The notes: a model not told the origin generated them from the letters alone. A DNA stretch of 64,000 bases from Dillenia suffruticosa (GCA_033439265.1 JAVTVX010000030.1:4714501-4778500), one strand, 5' to 3'; shown: positions 24,880-37,373, counted from the first letter of the stretch. Program-made: numbers and translations.

Positions 24880-25380
24880 TCAAAGAGCTTGGCTCTTGAG
24901 TTCCTTGAGACGCTTCTCCAACTCATTCAACCTAGAAACCCAATCACTCTTCACTTCAAAAGGTTTAACATTGCTATAATCAACACCATCATCATTATCA
25001 CTCCCGTCAGAATTTAAACCCCTACTCTCTCTCTTCCTTTTCTTCTTCACATTTTTCTTCTTTTTATGAACGCTTGCTCTTTGCAGAGCCAACAACACAT
25101 CAGACCCACTCAACTGGGTTTTCTCCTCTTCCTTCAATTCCTCATTTTCTGTGGTTTTTCGATCAATTCGAGTCGATTTGGGTTGTGGGAATGTCGAATT
25201 TGAGTTAATAGCCAAGAGCACTACTTTGCCTAGACCCTTTATGTCTCTGTCTTCTTCATCTTCAGGCCTTTGGTTTCTTTGTTTAGGGCGTTGTCGTGTG
25301 GAGAGAGAGAGCGGGATTTGAGGTTTGGAGATGGTAGCGTTCAATCTAAAAAGATTTAGGGATGATGGAGCCGAGAGCAT
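24880..25380 (-). CDS. Small basic protein of unknown function, 166 aa
   Basis: A single intact exon on the minus strand from ATG (25378-25380) to TGA (24880-24882). Residues 1-30 are rich in Ser, Leu, Arg and Asn with few acidic residues (MLSAPSSLNLFRLNATISK), which looks like a plastid or mitochondrial targeting peptide. A central SGSDVLLALQRAS motif precedes a Lys/Arg-rich block (KKKKNVKKKRKR) resembling a nuclear localisation signal. The C-terminus has VDYSNVKPFEVKSDWVSRLNELEKRLKEL, partly a short amphipathic helix. I believe similar uncharacterised proteins exist in other plants but know no function. The tail motif suggests real coding constraint. The basic block could equally direct the protein to the nucleus. 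A pure poly-A/T stretch lies just downstream, and the psbB fragment lies 440 bp further. Confidence 0.75.
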   Translation of the reverse strand: MLSAPSSLNLFRLNATISKPQIPLSLSTRQRPKQRNQRPEDEEDRDIKGLGKVVLLAINSNSTFPQPKSTRIDRKTTENEELKEEEKTQLSGSDVLLALQRASVHKKKKNVKKKRKRESRGLNSDGSDNDDGVDYSNVKPFEVKSDWVSRLNELEKRLKELKSQAL

Positions 25381-26479
25381 TGTTTCTCTCTTTGAGATTT
25401 TGGTGTGAAGGTGCAGCCGTGTGATTTGTCATTTTGTGCTTTTATTGTGGCCGTGTTTAAAATTTGTTTTTTTTTTTTAATTTATTTTTATTTAGAAGGG
25501 GCCAGAGGCCCAAACAAAGAAAACAAAACAAAGAAGACCACGAAAGAGGCCCAAAAGGAAATCAGAAGGACGGAAGGCCCTGCCTGTCCTCTCCAACCTC
25601 ACGCTTAACTCCAGCAGAGGAGATTGTAACACAATGCGCCCAGATGTGGAATTGATGGCAATATGTAAGTCAGAAGTGATTGCACAATATAAAAAAGAGA
25701 AAAAGAGACTTTAAAAATTGGGTTTGAGAGATTGTGGGTGTGACTAAGGGCCATCCACCCGAGTATCTGATAATTGTATTACACCCGGATTAGATTTAAC
25801 ACAAATTCAAAACAGCTCCTTTCATGCTCAACTCTATAAGATTCTGAAGTTTAAGCCACCTACAAGAAGTGGAAATCATGCTTCGTGATCCTCAAGTCAT
25901 AGATTTTTGCTCTTTAACATTCTCCCCCCTCCCCCCCTATTTTTTTTTTACCGATTGGTATTCGGATTTTATTCGACTAATCTAATTCAAGCACTATTGG
26001 CCCATTAGGATATTGGCTCTCTCAAATTCCATTTCTCTATTCTTACGACTCGAACCCAAAATCTATAGTTAATGGAATACAACGTCCTACAAATACACTG
26101 ATGGGAGTTTGGTAAAAGGTAAACTGGGGGAGAAGAATGTTGACTCAAGAACGGGAAATTATCAAGGGAGTGGATAAGGAACTTTTATATTAAAAAGAAA
26201 AATATTAATAATTAGTCAAGTCGATAAGGTTTCTCTGGTGACTATTCCATCAAGCACAGAGGAACCAAGTCAATCCACACCTTGCATTTCGCGAGCTACT
26301 TCAGAACACCATTGTTCATGTCCCATTCACTTGTGCCCAGAAGGATGTAAGGTTTATTTTCATTAGTAAATTTTAGAACGCCCGAATTGTATTCACACAC
26401 TTTTTAACTATTCATGATCGTCACCACTCATTATTTCCGATTCAGAGTTTTGAGCCTTTCAAAACTTTTTTCAAATTTT
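25381..26479. promoter_or_regulatory. Upstream region of the small-protein gene, then intergenic DNA
   Basis: The sequence next to the start codon is the likely minus-strand leader and promoter. Between about 25498 and 25590 there are several GGCCC/GGGCC-type elements (GGGGCCAGAGGCCC, GAGGCCCAAA), which resemble TCP-bound site II elements of plant housekeeping promoters. Beyond 25700 I see no gene; a C-rich run lies at 25925-25939. Confidence 0.35.
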
Positions 26480-27140
26480 TTTGACAAATGGAATCCCGCT
26501 GTGATACCACTTAACGGGAGTAAACCTACAACACCACGAACAAAACAAAATATGAATGAACAGAGACAATTGTTATACGTGGTTCGACAATCTTTATCTA
26601 CGTCAGTGAGAAACTCAAATTCTTTTATTATGAAAATAAATATAAGTAATAATGTCCTATTTGAGAATTCACTTAAACCAAATACCTTTTGTATACTTTC
26701 TCACAAATCCCAAAAATCCCTCTATACTGTCGGAACTGGAGAAAATTGTGGAGTACACAAAGTGTCTTCCTCCAAATTTTACCCTAAACATTATGTGTAC
26801 TCAAAAGGGTTGTGTAAAATATATATATATGTATATGTATATGTGTATGAATTTATATATATATTACCATGACCCTCTTGAAGGGTAGAGGCAATTACTC
26901 ATAATGCCTCTGCTGTATTTGGCTCAAAGAAAACGCACTCTTAGGGCATCATTCTCTTTGAGGAACCTGCGTGCTAATTTGTGTAGAAGGGGCTCATTAG
27001 AGATGTTCATTTTAGATTCCTAGATCTCATTTGCCTGCCAGACAACAAACCACATCCTGCTTGACCAAGTGATCTTTCCTCCTCTCAAGTAGCAAATGTC
27101 ACAATTTGTCCAGCCATATTCTCACATAGATTTCATATTA
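26480..27140 (-). mobile_element. Copia-type LTR fragment, probably solo
   Basis: Read on the minus strand, a GGTATCA-type primer-binding site (plus-strand GCTGTGATACCAC at about 26498-26510) directly follows the end of a terminal repeat. Inside the repeat the plus strand reads TTATACGTGGTTCGACAAT and CTACGTCAGTGAG, motifs common in plant copia LTRs. No coding part lies next to it, so it looks like an LTR that lost its body. Right end uncertain, somewhere near 27140. A TATATG-rich patch at 26820-26870 lies within it. Confidence 0.5.
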
Positions 27141-28368
27141 CAATAAAGGCATAAATTTTAAGAGAAAAATCAAAAGTGTAGCCCACAGCCCTCAAATTGT
27201 CAAAAATAGCATAAATTAATCAATTGCAACAAAATAGTATTTCTTTCACGCCATCGAATTATTTTCAACTTATCTTCTCCTTTTAAGGAGAAGTAAAAAT
27301 TAATTTCTTTAAAAAAAAGTTAAAAATTGTTTGATTTTTTTTACTTTTGAAATAAAGTTAAAAATTAAAATTTTATTTTATTTTTACTTTTTTACTTTTG
27401 AAATAAAATGAAAAATGAAAAATTAATGGATATATTTAAAATTTTACATCATTTAAATGAGGATATTAATGGAATAAAAACAATTGTGTGAAGATATAGA
27501 TAGAATAAAAAAGCCTATATTTTTGGAAAAGCTGTAGTATTGAAAAAAAGGAGAAGAAAAAGCTCCTCCAAGGAGTCTTTTTTTAAAAGCTATTTTAAAA
27601 TTTTTTTCATAAAAAAAACTCTTTTTTTTAAGGGTTTCTAAAAAATATTATTTGGTAAGGTTTTTCCATATAAGGAGAAGAGAAACCATAAAAAGCTATA
27701 CCAAATAGGCACTAAGTTAACAGAATATTCAAGTAAATGCTTTTTTTTTTTCTTTTTTTGATTTGAAGGAAGCCCTGAATATATCATGATCGTTGGATAC
27801 GATGGGGAATGAGATTTCCAACCTATGAATAAGGCCAAGAAACTTGATAGGATTTTAAATGAATATAATATTTATGGTTTATTTTATTTTATTTTAAAAT
27901 AAATATTATACTGATATTTATATTTTATGGTATTTGATATAATAGAATTAATAAAAGAGGTTTATTAAGAAAAATGAATAAAAATAAGTTAAATTGGAGT
28001 AAAATGATAGAAAATTGGATAACAATACTCTTTTATCAGTATGTGGGCACGCATATCATGATAACTATTACAGATTTTTTGGAGGCAAGTCAACAATATT
28101 TTCTCGTTGTTTGCACGAAAATTCAAGAAAATTTGAGTTTAATTTGGAGATATTGAAAATTTTGAAAATTTTGTTCCATTTCTAATATTTAGAGATAAAA
28201 AATTTTAGAAATTCAACTCTCACGATATTTTATCTTTTAGAATTTTTTTATTTGAAATTTCTTAGAGTATTATCTTTTAAAAGTTTGTCATTTTTTAAAA
28301 TAAATGAAAATAATTTGTTAAAATTAGGAAAAAAAAAACGGGACTTCACTTTTTTTTTAGGGTTACTA

Positions 28369-28371
<3 letters not shown>

Positions 28372-28409
<38 letters not shown>

Positions 28410-28440
28410 GAGTACTACATTATTTTTGGGGGGGGGGGGG
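28372..28440. repeat. (AT)n microsatellite followed by G13
   Basis: AT dinucleotides fill 28372-28406. After a short spacer a run of 13 G occupies 28428-28440. Confidence 0.9.
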
Positions 28441-29705
28441 TCTTGTGCAACCTGAAAGGGAAGAACGTGTTTTTCTAACTTTCAAGCATATATAGCAGTG
28501 AACATTCTCTTGTTTTTCCATTACTTTTCGGCAACAATAAATTATTGTGAGTTTTTTTTATTATGTTTTATTTCTAATTAATTTTTTTAATTAAAAAATT
28601 ATTGAAATATTGATAAATGAAAATTGTGAGATTTAAATGATTTTATTGAATTGATATTTATGAATATTTATTTAATTTCTATACCCTAATGTTTATGATT
28701 ATTTTGGATTTGTTAAATAGAGATCTATATTTAATAATCCTAAAATATTTTACAACCATTAAAAAAACAGTAAAATTTGTTTGTTTTTAATAAAATGGTA
28801 ATTGATATGGTTTTATGGACTCACAAGCATTTAATTTATGTCAAGAGATTAAATAATTTAATTTAAATAAATTCATGTTGGAATTTGTTAATTAGAATCG
28901 GATCTCTCAAGATCTTAATACTATCAAAACACTAAATCCAATGAGCGTATCTTGGGTTATTTTTCGATTAGAAAAGTAGTTAATGATAGTATTTTAATTA
29001 TCGAAAAAATAAGGAGAGATTAGTCGTTTTGTGATACTTAACGGCTATAATTAATTTATTTACATAATATTGAGTAATTTTTGTATCAATAATCAATTAA
29101 ATATATCAAGGTGGAAATAATTTATTTGGCTAGATTTTATTATCATTGATATTTATTTTTTTAATTTGTATTATTTAATTATTTTGTTTTAGTTAATTTT
29201 ATTGATTTATTTATTTTTGTTAATTTTGGATAATTTTTCAAACTCTCATATTTTATTTTTATTTTTTTCTAAAGAAATAAATTCGTCGTTTTCTATATAT
29301 TCGATTTTACTCATTCTAAACTCATTTTTTATAAAATAGATATTTTTATTTTTGATTGAATCGATACTTATCGAAACTCTAATATTATTTAACCAAATGA
29401 ACGAGTATGATGCGAATTATCTTTCCGACAAAAATGTTTTCTTGGATAAACTGATATTCCCTTGCCAGGCCAACTCCAGGAGTGAAGCCAAGGGCCAAAA
29501 AGTAGAGGAGCCAATTCAGACTCGCGTTGGGTTACCTTTTTCTTCCTCGGTTTTTGTTTTGTTGCATAAAAGTGATATTTTCCTCAACTAAAATTCCTAT
29601 ACATGTGTAACCAATCTTAATTAAATTTTGAAAATAAGATTTAAATTTGTAGAATAACCAAACTCTAAAATTTCTTGAAGCACTTCCTTTTTAGCTTATG
29701 CAACT

Positions 29706-29709
<4 letters not shown>

Positions 29710-29744
<35 letters not shown>
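29710..29744. repeat. (AT)n microsatellite
   Basis: About 17 uninterrupted AT copies, in AT-rich intergenic DNA downstream of the KCS copy. Confidence 0.95.
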
Positions 29745-29747
<3 letters not shown>

Positions 29748-29972
29748 AGGAATTTGTATGATTATTATTATTATTATTTTTTTATATAAGAGACACTACA
29801 ACTCAAAATTTTAAAAAAAGAAATAGATGGTGTTATTTGATGTATAGTTTATTTACGTATAGTGTGATTACCGATCAACGTTTCAAACATACTTCATACA
29901 GCATCTCATAGTGTTTTCAACTAAGAAAAAATTTAGTAGATAATAAATCGGAACAAATGCCACATCATCCTT

Positions 29973-31577
29973 TCACCCAATAACGTTCTGCCACATAAGC
30001 AAACCTTGCCATGGGGACTTTGACCGGATACCGGTCAACACAACGGCCCACGGGTTATCGGCGGACTCGCCCTTAGGAATCCCCCTTAGGGCCCTCCAAA
30101 CAGCACTGTTGCACTTGAACACTGAACCGAATGCAATCTGCCAAACCCAGTCCCCTCGTGAAACCCGACCCTTAGCCTCGGAGTAAGCCAGCTCATACCA
30201 AAGTGAGCTGCTTGAAGTGTTGCCGAACCTATGCAGGTCATCCGAGATGGCTCCATATGCCACTCGCCAAGCCTTAGATTTTTCTGCAGTTCATATCCAA
30301 CACAGCCTGGCCTCCAGCATGAATGCAAAAATACTCAAAAGAAAGCTTGAAGTCGGCAATATAAGGCTTCACTTTAGTCTTCAAAAGCTTTCTTCTAAGC
30401 AAAGTCACAATGAACATGAATTGATCTCTTAAAGGCAAAACAAGAGGACCCAGAATGGTAATATTAGTCTTCTATGCATCGCCGGCGACTGACATTAAGT
30501 CACGAGCCAAAGAGACTCCAATAGTTCCTTTATCATCTTCTCTTTGGTCCACACAGTTGTAGCTATTGTCATCCGAGTCCTAGTGGGTTCGAACCGTGTG
30601 GACCCATTGGTATTTGGACCGGAACCGGTCCGACCGCTTGTTGGATAGCAAGAGAGCTGCGCCGCCCATGCGGAAAATGCAGTTGCATAGCAACATTGAG
30701 CGGTCATTGCCGAAGTACCAGTTCAATGTAATGTTTTCTGTACTGACTACAACCGCGTATGAGTTTGGATTTGATTGTAGAAGATGTTTCCCCAAGTCTA
30801 CTGAAATTAGACCAGCACTGCATCCCATACCACCCAAGTTGAAGCTCTTTATGTTGCTTCTTAACTTGCAATGATTGACAATCATGGAAGACAGAGATGG
30901 GCTTGGATTGAAAAGGCTACAATTCACAATGAGGATACCAACGTCGGCCGGTTTGATTCCGGTTTTTTTGAAAGGGGAATCAAGTGCACCGACCATAACC
31001 GCCTCGGCCACGGCTCGAGCCTCTTTCATGTTGAGTCTTGGCGGTCGGGACGTAATGCCTTGGGGGCAAGTACGTCTCGTCCCCAAAACCGGCTGAACCA
31101 AGATCCGCTTTTGGAACTGGACCGTTTCTTCTTCAAACGAGCCGTTATCTTCTGTCATCTTCAAAAATGACTCAATTGACATCTTGTCTTTGTCTTTGGG
31201 TCTGTAGCAAGCACAGTACAAAAGATAAACTGGTCTGGGTTGCTTCACCCAGTAGATGGTCAGGGCCATGAGGACAACTAAACCGGTTAGACCAGTGGCA
31301 ACGTCGACATAGTTGAGTCTAACCGTTTGGTCCGACCATAGATTATAATCCCGGTCCAACTTTAAACCGGTGAATTGGTAGATACGACGAAAACAGCCAG
31401 AAACATGAAAATGTTTGCAATGTTGCTAGAATAACCATACCCCAATTTCACATACTTTGGCTTCACAGATTGCAAAAAATCAGGCAATCTTCGCCTGATC
31501 TTGATCACAACCGATGATGAATCCTTAAAATCCATCTCAGCCATCAACCTCTCTTGCTCCATCTCTATAGTAGTCAT
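29973..31577 (-). pseudogene. 3-ketoacyl-CoA synthase (KCS) gene with a disrupted frame
   Basis: KCS enzymes condense malonyl-CoA with long acyl-CoA in the endoplasmic reticulum to make very-long-chain fatty acids for waxes and sphingolipids. Read on the minus strand the family order is complete: [18 protein letters not shown] (N-terminus), a membrane segment [26 protein letters not shown], the active-site loop [14 protein letters not shown] with its Cys (about 30815), [16 protein letters not shown] with the active-site His (about 30318), and [12 protein letters not shown]. The frame shifts between the N-terminal part (31362-31577) and the main part (30580-31359), again just after VRTH near 30580, twice around [10 protein letters not shown] (30230-30290), and near the C-terminus (about 30045). 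A TAG interrupts GDA/KTN near 30496. No introns are needed, which fits many KCS genes. If the base calls are right this is a pseudogene. Clustered single-base errors in the assembly would be the alternative. Confidence 0.85.
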
Positions 31578-31899
31578 CTCTCTGATCTCTCTCTCTCTTT
31601 CTCTACACTAACACTTAACCACAACAGAGAAGAGAAAAAATTCTTCGCTATTGCCACCAGTCACTTGTCTGAGTTTGGTGGGTGGCGTGATCCAAATTGA
31701 AGGGATGAGAGAAGAGCTTTCTATCAGTGAAAAGACGTAGAGAAGAAGCTGAACTACATTAAAGCCCAGCTAGGAAAATTGAGAAGTGTAGGAATTAAAA
31801 GCAAAACCACACGTTTTGGTGCAATTAGTTGGAATGCGAAGAGAAAAATGAATAGAGAGACAAAGACAGGCTTTTAAGTAGCTTAGACAGCTGACTTTG

Positions 31900-31939
<40 letters not shown>

Positions 31940-32917
31940 TCGCCCCCCCCCTCCCCAGGGGTTTCGAATTGAATTGGTTGAGTTAAGTTCCGAGAATAGA
32001 TACATCTGTTGCTCAGCTACCAAAATGAAAGAGATTCAAACCACAAGCTCAGGAGCTCTCTCTCTTTCTCTTTTTGGTGAAAAAATAAATAATGGGACAA
32101 GGGGTTCTTTCCAATCTACTTAATATTGTTATAGTAGATTTTTTCTTTGAGTATTATTTACTATTATGATTTTTTGTAAAAATATCGTATTAAAATCGAC
32201 TAAATTCAGTTTTAATCAAATTGAGGCTCTTAATGGATAAAAACTCTCATGAAATATGTTTTTCTTCGTAGGAGATTCAAATTTGATATTTTGATTAAAG
32301 AGTATCAGTATAAGCTATGATTATTTACAATTACGCTATTTATTAAAGGAATATGAATGTTGATTATGACATGTCTATTTTTTTCTTCCTATCAAGGGAT
32401 TCATGAATTTAGTTAGAGGTAACAGAGAAGAAGAAATAACAGTACAAGAAATTTTACCTGTAAAAATAGAAAGCTGAACATTTTGATTCGTCATTGAGGA
32501 TAAATGCCAATATACTGAATTCCCTTTTTTATGAGATGTTATATTTTCCTCGGTTGAAAATTAGTATCATAGACTATTCTTCTTAATAATGACTAATATA
32601 TTTTCAAAGGCATTTTTAAGAATGCATTACTTTTGAAAAACAAAATAAATATTTTTAGGAATTGAATATCTAGTTTCAACAATTAACAAGATATTATTTT
32701 TTTAACTATATTACTTTTTTTTAGAAAGGAAGTTGATTTAACTAGTAACGAATTTTTACTTTTATCATAAATAAGAATAAAAAAATATGTATAATGACCG
32801 AAAAACGTACGCTTTATTGTATATAAGAGATTAAAAAATTGTTTTTCCTTTTTTAGATTTGTCAATTGTCCATCTTTTTGCAGAAAATAAAAAAATACAA
32901 AATATTGAATTTAACAT
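31578..32917. other. Upstream of the KCS copy, then AT-rich DNA
   Basis: Next to the KCS start the plus strand is CT-rich (CTCTCTCTTTCTC at 31582-31604), the likely leader. A (TA)17 microsatellite fills 31901-31934 and is followed by a C9 run at 31943-31951. From 32000 to 32917 I see nothing but AT-rich sequence. Confidence 0.5.
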
Positions 32918-33659
32918 CCTTTTGGTAGAGATGGACATGGGCCGATTCTGGCCTGAAAGCTAGCCCAACCACTCCGTGAAAGCCCGGACTCGAAATCAGT
33001 CCTGGGACCGAACCAGCCTAGCTACAGGACGTGGGCCGGTTCGGTTCCTTTTTTTTTTGAATCGGGAACCAACCCCACCGCACAGAACCAATCCAGCCTG
33101 GCCAATTCCAATAGCTAGTGGAACCAGTCCAACCAAATTGGTTCCAACGGACAAATTTGCTTTTTGAAAATTTTCATTTTTACCCATCTTAACAGATATA
33201 AAAAGGATAGTTTGAGTGGTATTTTTGTCCATAAACTCAAAAATGTTACTTATAAATAAGCCACAATTCATTTATGAATCTCATATGATCTATTCTCTCT
33301 ACCTACAACATTTTTTACTCTCTCACACAATCTTTCTACTTACACATCTCCTATTTATATTCTCCCTCCTACTTATAATATCTCTCAAGATTTGGTAAGA
33401 TTTTAACTTTGTATTAAAATTTGATAATAAACAATTGCGATCTCCATCAAATTGGTAATATCTTAATTTATTTTTTGTTGTTGGTTGTGTTTACCTTTTT
33501 CATTTACATCTTTAATTCATTCTCATTAAATTTTAAATTAATTTTTTTTATATATAATGGCCAGAAAATATTTCTCACAATTTTTTCAATAATCTACTCT
33601 CCTCCCATTTACAATTTTCGATGAGTGCATTCCTTAACACATAGATGTTGTTGGTTTAA

Positions 33660-35975
33660 AAGAAAATAAATCTAGTGATACACAATCTTTCACAATACGC
33701 AATAAAAAAGATGATTTTAATTTATGAAATTATTTTATAAGAAATTATAAGGAGTAAAAGGCAACATATAAAATTTGTATACAAAAATACAAATTTATGA
33801 AGAGTTGGGGAGTGAGAATACTTAAAAGACATATGATAAGAGATCACTCGAATCAATTATCTCAAATTATGCAAACACAAATCACCACTGGTGGGGAGAA
33901 TGTCTCAGATACGTTCAGATAAAATCTAAAAGCAAAAAAAAATGGACAAATAGAATGGATAATACGTTGGGACTTATAACTTAGTATAGTAGAATGTGAA
34001 ATATTTGAGGAGATCATACAAAAATATTTACAAATATTTACAATCGTGTTATAAAAAAAAGTAATAGAAAAACGGGTAGGAGGAAAACACTAGAACAATT
34101 TCAAATAATGAAAAATGTTTTAATTACAAATTTTATAACATTTTTTGTAAATTTTCTATAATTTTGGATAGTTGGAAGGGACGTCAAGGTAAACATTATA
34201 TTATTGTAACACGTCATTGAATTAGTGATTCATGGGATCTACAAAAAGAATTTTATCTTGTCAATATTGGGAACCCCAACATTCCGGTTTTACTAAAACT
34301 AAAATAATTACTAACACTACTAGAAAATGAATTTTCAGTGACGGAAAATTACCGACAAATTTTTTTCATCAGTAATAGCGATGGAATTGCGATGGATTAG
34401 TGACTGATTTTGTATAATTTTTTAATTTTTTTAATTTTTTAATTTTAAGTTTTTTTAATTTTTTGTAAACCTATTAGCGACGGATTACCGACGGATTTAA
34501 AATTTTTTAAAAAAAATTTTAAAATTTTAATTTTTTTAATTTTTTATAAATCTATCAGCGACGGATTACCAACAGACCTAGTCCGTCACTGATTTTTTTT
34601 TAGCGACGGATTTTTTTCTGTCACTGATATTAGCGACAAAAAAAATCCGTCGCTGATATTTAGCGAGATTACTATTAGCGATGGAAAAAAATCTGACGCT
34701 GATACTCTTCAGCGACGGAAAAGAGACTTTTAGCGACAGATTTTTCTATCGCTGAAAGTCCATTTTCATATAGTGTAATATTTATCATGAATATGATATT
34801 AGTGATAGAATTTTTTATATGTTTTTAGATAATGTATCGGTTAATACTAGTGTCATTAGTACTTTAAAATATAATTTAAAATCAATATTATATGGAACAT
34901 TTTTTTTAATAATAAGTATGTATGTCATATATTGAATTTATGTATTAAAAATGATCTTTCAAAATCTATTCGCGAATTAATATTTTAAATTAAAAATTTT
35001 TTGGTCAAAACACAAGAAATGAGATATTTATATAATTTACATAATATAAAATGTAAACGATTAAACAAAAAAAGGTGACACCAAATGAACTCTACTTATG
35101 ATATGTTATAATATATTATTTCTTTTAAATAAGTTTTAATTGAATTTATTAATTCTAATTATAAATATTGTTTTATTTGTACTATCTCTTTTGATTTTGT
35201 AAATATACTAATTGAATTATTAAAAATTTTTTATACATATACAAATTTATTTTTTAAGATTTACTATCTAACAATTCATTTGATGTTAAGTAATATTTGT
35301 CATAGTTGTTATGTATTTAGTTGATTTGAAAATAAAAATAGAATTAATGATATTATTCAACTAATGAAAATAAAACTTTTAAAATATTATGAAGAAATTC
35401 CTCATTTGTATTTTAGATCCACGTGTAAAAATTAATAGTGTTGAAACTTTAATTAATTGTTTTATTGTTAGTTTTCTTACAAAAACATGTTAGTACCACT
35501 CATTTAAAACAACGCACTTTTCCTACTTTATAAAATATGTTTGCATTATACAAAGAGAAATATGATAATACATGTGGTAATGATGAAGATTGTGGTAGTA
35601 ATATATCATTGTCCATCTTTAATTTCCTTTAATTCTTACAATATGTTAGGAAAAAATAAAAAATATCATTATCGTCTTCGTTACTAAATGAATTGATTTT
35701 ATATCAACAAACACGTGAATTAAAGGGTTGTGATGATAATTATTTCGATATTTTAATTTGATGGAAAAATAATTCAACTTACGTTTCAATTTTGGTCACA
35801 ATGGCCAGAGACATTCTAACCCCTCCGGTGTCTATAGTAATATCGGAAAGTGTTTTTAGTGCAAATGGTCAAGTTTATCGGAGAAGCGTACAAAATTGAC
35901 AGACAATACTTTGGAAGCGTCGATTTATCTTAAAAATTGGCACAATGCAACAAAAAGGAAGTAAGACATGGAAAA
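33660..35975 (+). pseudogene. Decayed hAT transposase
   Basis: Three parts of a hAT transposase can be read in order. A BED-type zinc-finger remnant lies at about 33780-33925 (SWGVRILKRHMIRDH; its Cys pair is not clearly kept). A core piece after the nested CACTA lies at about 34820-34905 (LDNVSVNTSVISTLKYNL, compare the family's LDNAS.N motif). The C-terminal dimerisation domain lies at about 35715-35935 (MARDILTPPVSIVISES, then FSANGQVYRR). Stops and frame changes occur throughout, for example a TGA after FDILI and stops after SVQN, and a CACTA copy splits the gene. It cannot make a working transposase. Confidence 0.8.
34315..34775. mobile_element. Non-autonomous CACTA element, 461 bp, TSD TAA
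   Basis: Starts CACTACTAGAAAATGAAT and ends ATTTTCATATAGTG, with TAA on both sides (34312-34314 and 34776-34778). Nearly all of the interior is subterminal-type repeat (GCGACGGA, TCCGTCGC and variants) plus AAATTTTTTAATTTT spacers. It sits inside the hAT element and splits its transposase. There is no coding capacity. Confidence 0.9.
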
Positions 35976-36323
35976 TAGATCAAAGATGGAAGATGAAGAA
36001 TAAAAATGAATTTGTATTTCATTAAAAAATTTGTAAATATATAATGAACAATAAACACGAAAACGGAGAAACAAGGCATAAAGAAACAAAAACCTTCTTA
36101 TCTATCTTTTTTATAAATATGTAATGAAGAAAAAAATTATCTATTTTTTTTTATAAATATGTAATGAAGAAGCAAGACATGAAGGAAAAAAAAATTGTAA
36201 CTATGTAATGAAGAATGAACATGAAAACCGTCATGATTTTAATTTTTTTATATTGCATATTTTATCAATTTTTTTAGTACCTCTATCCAATAAAGAAAAA
36301 AAATTAATAGAAAAGTCCCCTTT

Positions 36324-37373
36324 CACCACTAGAAAACGGACTTTCAGCGATAGAAAAATCCGTCGCTGAAAGTTTATTTTTTGTCACCGAAGAGTATTAG
36401 CAACGGATTTTTTCCATCGCTAACAGTGACCACGCTAAATATTAGCGACAGATTTTTTTTGTTGCTAATATCAGTGATGAATTAGCGATGAAAAAAATCT
36501 ATCGCTGATATTAACGATGAAAAAAAATTTGTTATTGAAAAACAAAAAAATCAGTGACGGACTCGATCCATCGCTAATTTTTGAGTTCTGCAAAAAAAAA
36601 AGAGCATGCTCCCGCCCGTGGACTGCCTCCTTTAAAATTTGGGAAAATTCATTTGAGAGGAATCGAAGATGTGCATGGTAAAAGCATTAATAACATCACA
36701 ACCATCAGACCTCAAGGATACATCTATTCATATATTTTTTTATTTGTTATCTTTATCACATAATTTTTTTAATAATAAATAAATAATTTAAAATGATAAT
36801 TTTTTATAAATTAATAAATTATTATCTTAAAATAAATTAATAAAAATGTTTAACAAAATAAAATAAATAGAAAAAGATAAATAATTATTAAATAAATTTT
36901 AAAATTAAAAAATTAAAAAAAAAACAAAAAAACAAAAAAATAAAAATTCCGTTGGTATTCCGTCGGTAATCCGTCGCTAAAATTTCTGTCAGTAATCCAT
37001 CGGTAAAATTTCTGTCGATAATCCATCACTAAAATTTTTATCGATAATCCGTCGTTGATACCTGTACAAATTTTATTTTTAATTTTTTTTACCTTTCTGC
37101 ACTTTATCGACGGATTAGCGATAGAAACTTTTTGTCACTAAAAATTTATTGGTAATCCGTTGCTGAAATGTTTACAAATTTTATAAATATTTTTTTTACT
37201 GTTTAGCAAAGGATTAGTGACGAAAATTTTTCGTCACTAATTTCTATCGTTAATTTCTCGTTAATCCCTTAATATTCAATTCAACATTAATCTGTTAGAA
37301 ATCTATCACTATTATCAATGGATTTCATTCTGTCAGTAATTATCCATCGTTGATATTGCTTTTTCTTGTAGTG
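36324..37373. mobile_element. Non-autonomous CACTA element, 1050 bp, TSD TTT
   Basis: Starts CACCACTAGAAAACGGACTT and ends TTTTTCTTGTAGTG, with TTT on both sides (36321-36323 and 37374-37376). GCGACGGA-type repeats fill the outer parts (36340-36580 and 36945-37370). The core at 36598-36720 is less AT-rich (GCATGCTCCCGCCCGTGG) and next to it lies a possible tRNA-like unit on the minus strand (B-box-like CTTCGATTCCT at 36658-36668, A-box-like TGATGGTTGTGATG at 36694-36707). No transposase is present. It is nested in the 3' part of the hAT element. Confidence 0.9.

Larger units (their letters stand above)
27150..29972. other. AT-rich intergenic DNA
   Basis: No gene is visible. A section at about 27230-27720 has the AAGGAGAAG / CTTCTCCTT symmetry and the end AAAAGCTATACCAAATAGGCAC seen in some plant MITEs, but I could not define both ends. 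From 27840 to 29450 the sequence is almost purely AT with many short ATTTAAT runs. Confidence 0.4.

Noticed and set aside
26414-26888. Frames of 152 and 78 aa on +
   Set aside because: They run through an LTR-type sequence with a primer-binding-like site and a TATATG repeat, so they are not host genes.
30595-31170. Plus-strand frames of 73-99 aa across the KCS copy
   Set aside because: They are antisense shadows of the conserved KCS coding strand.
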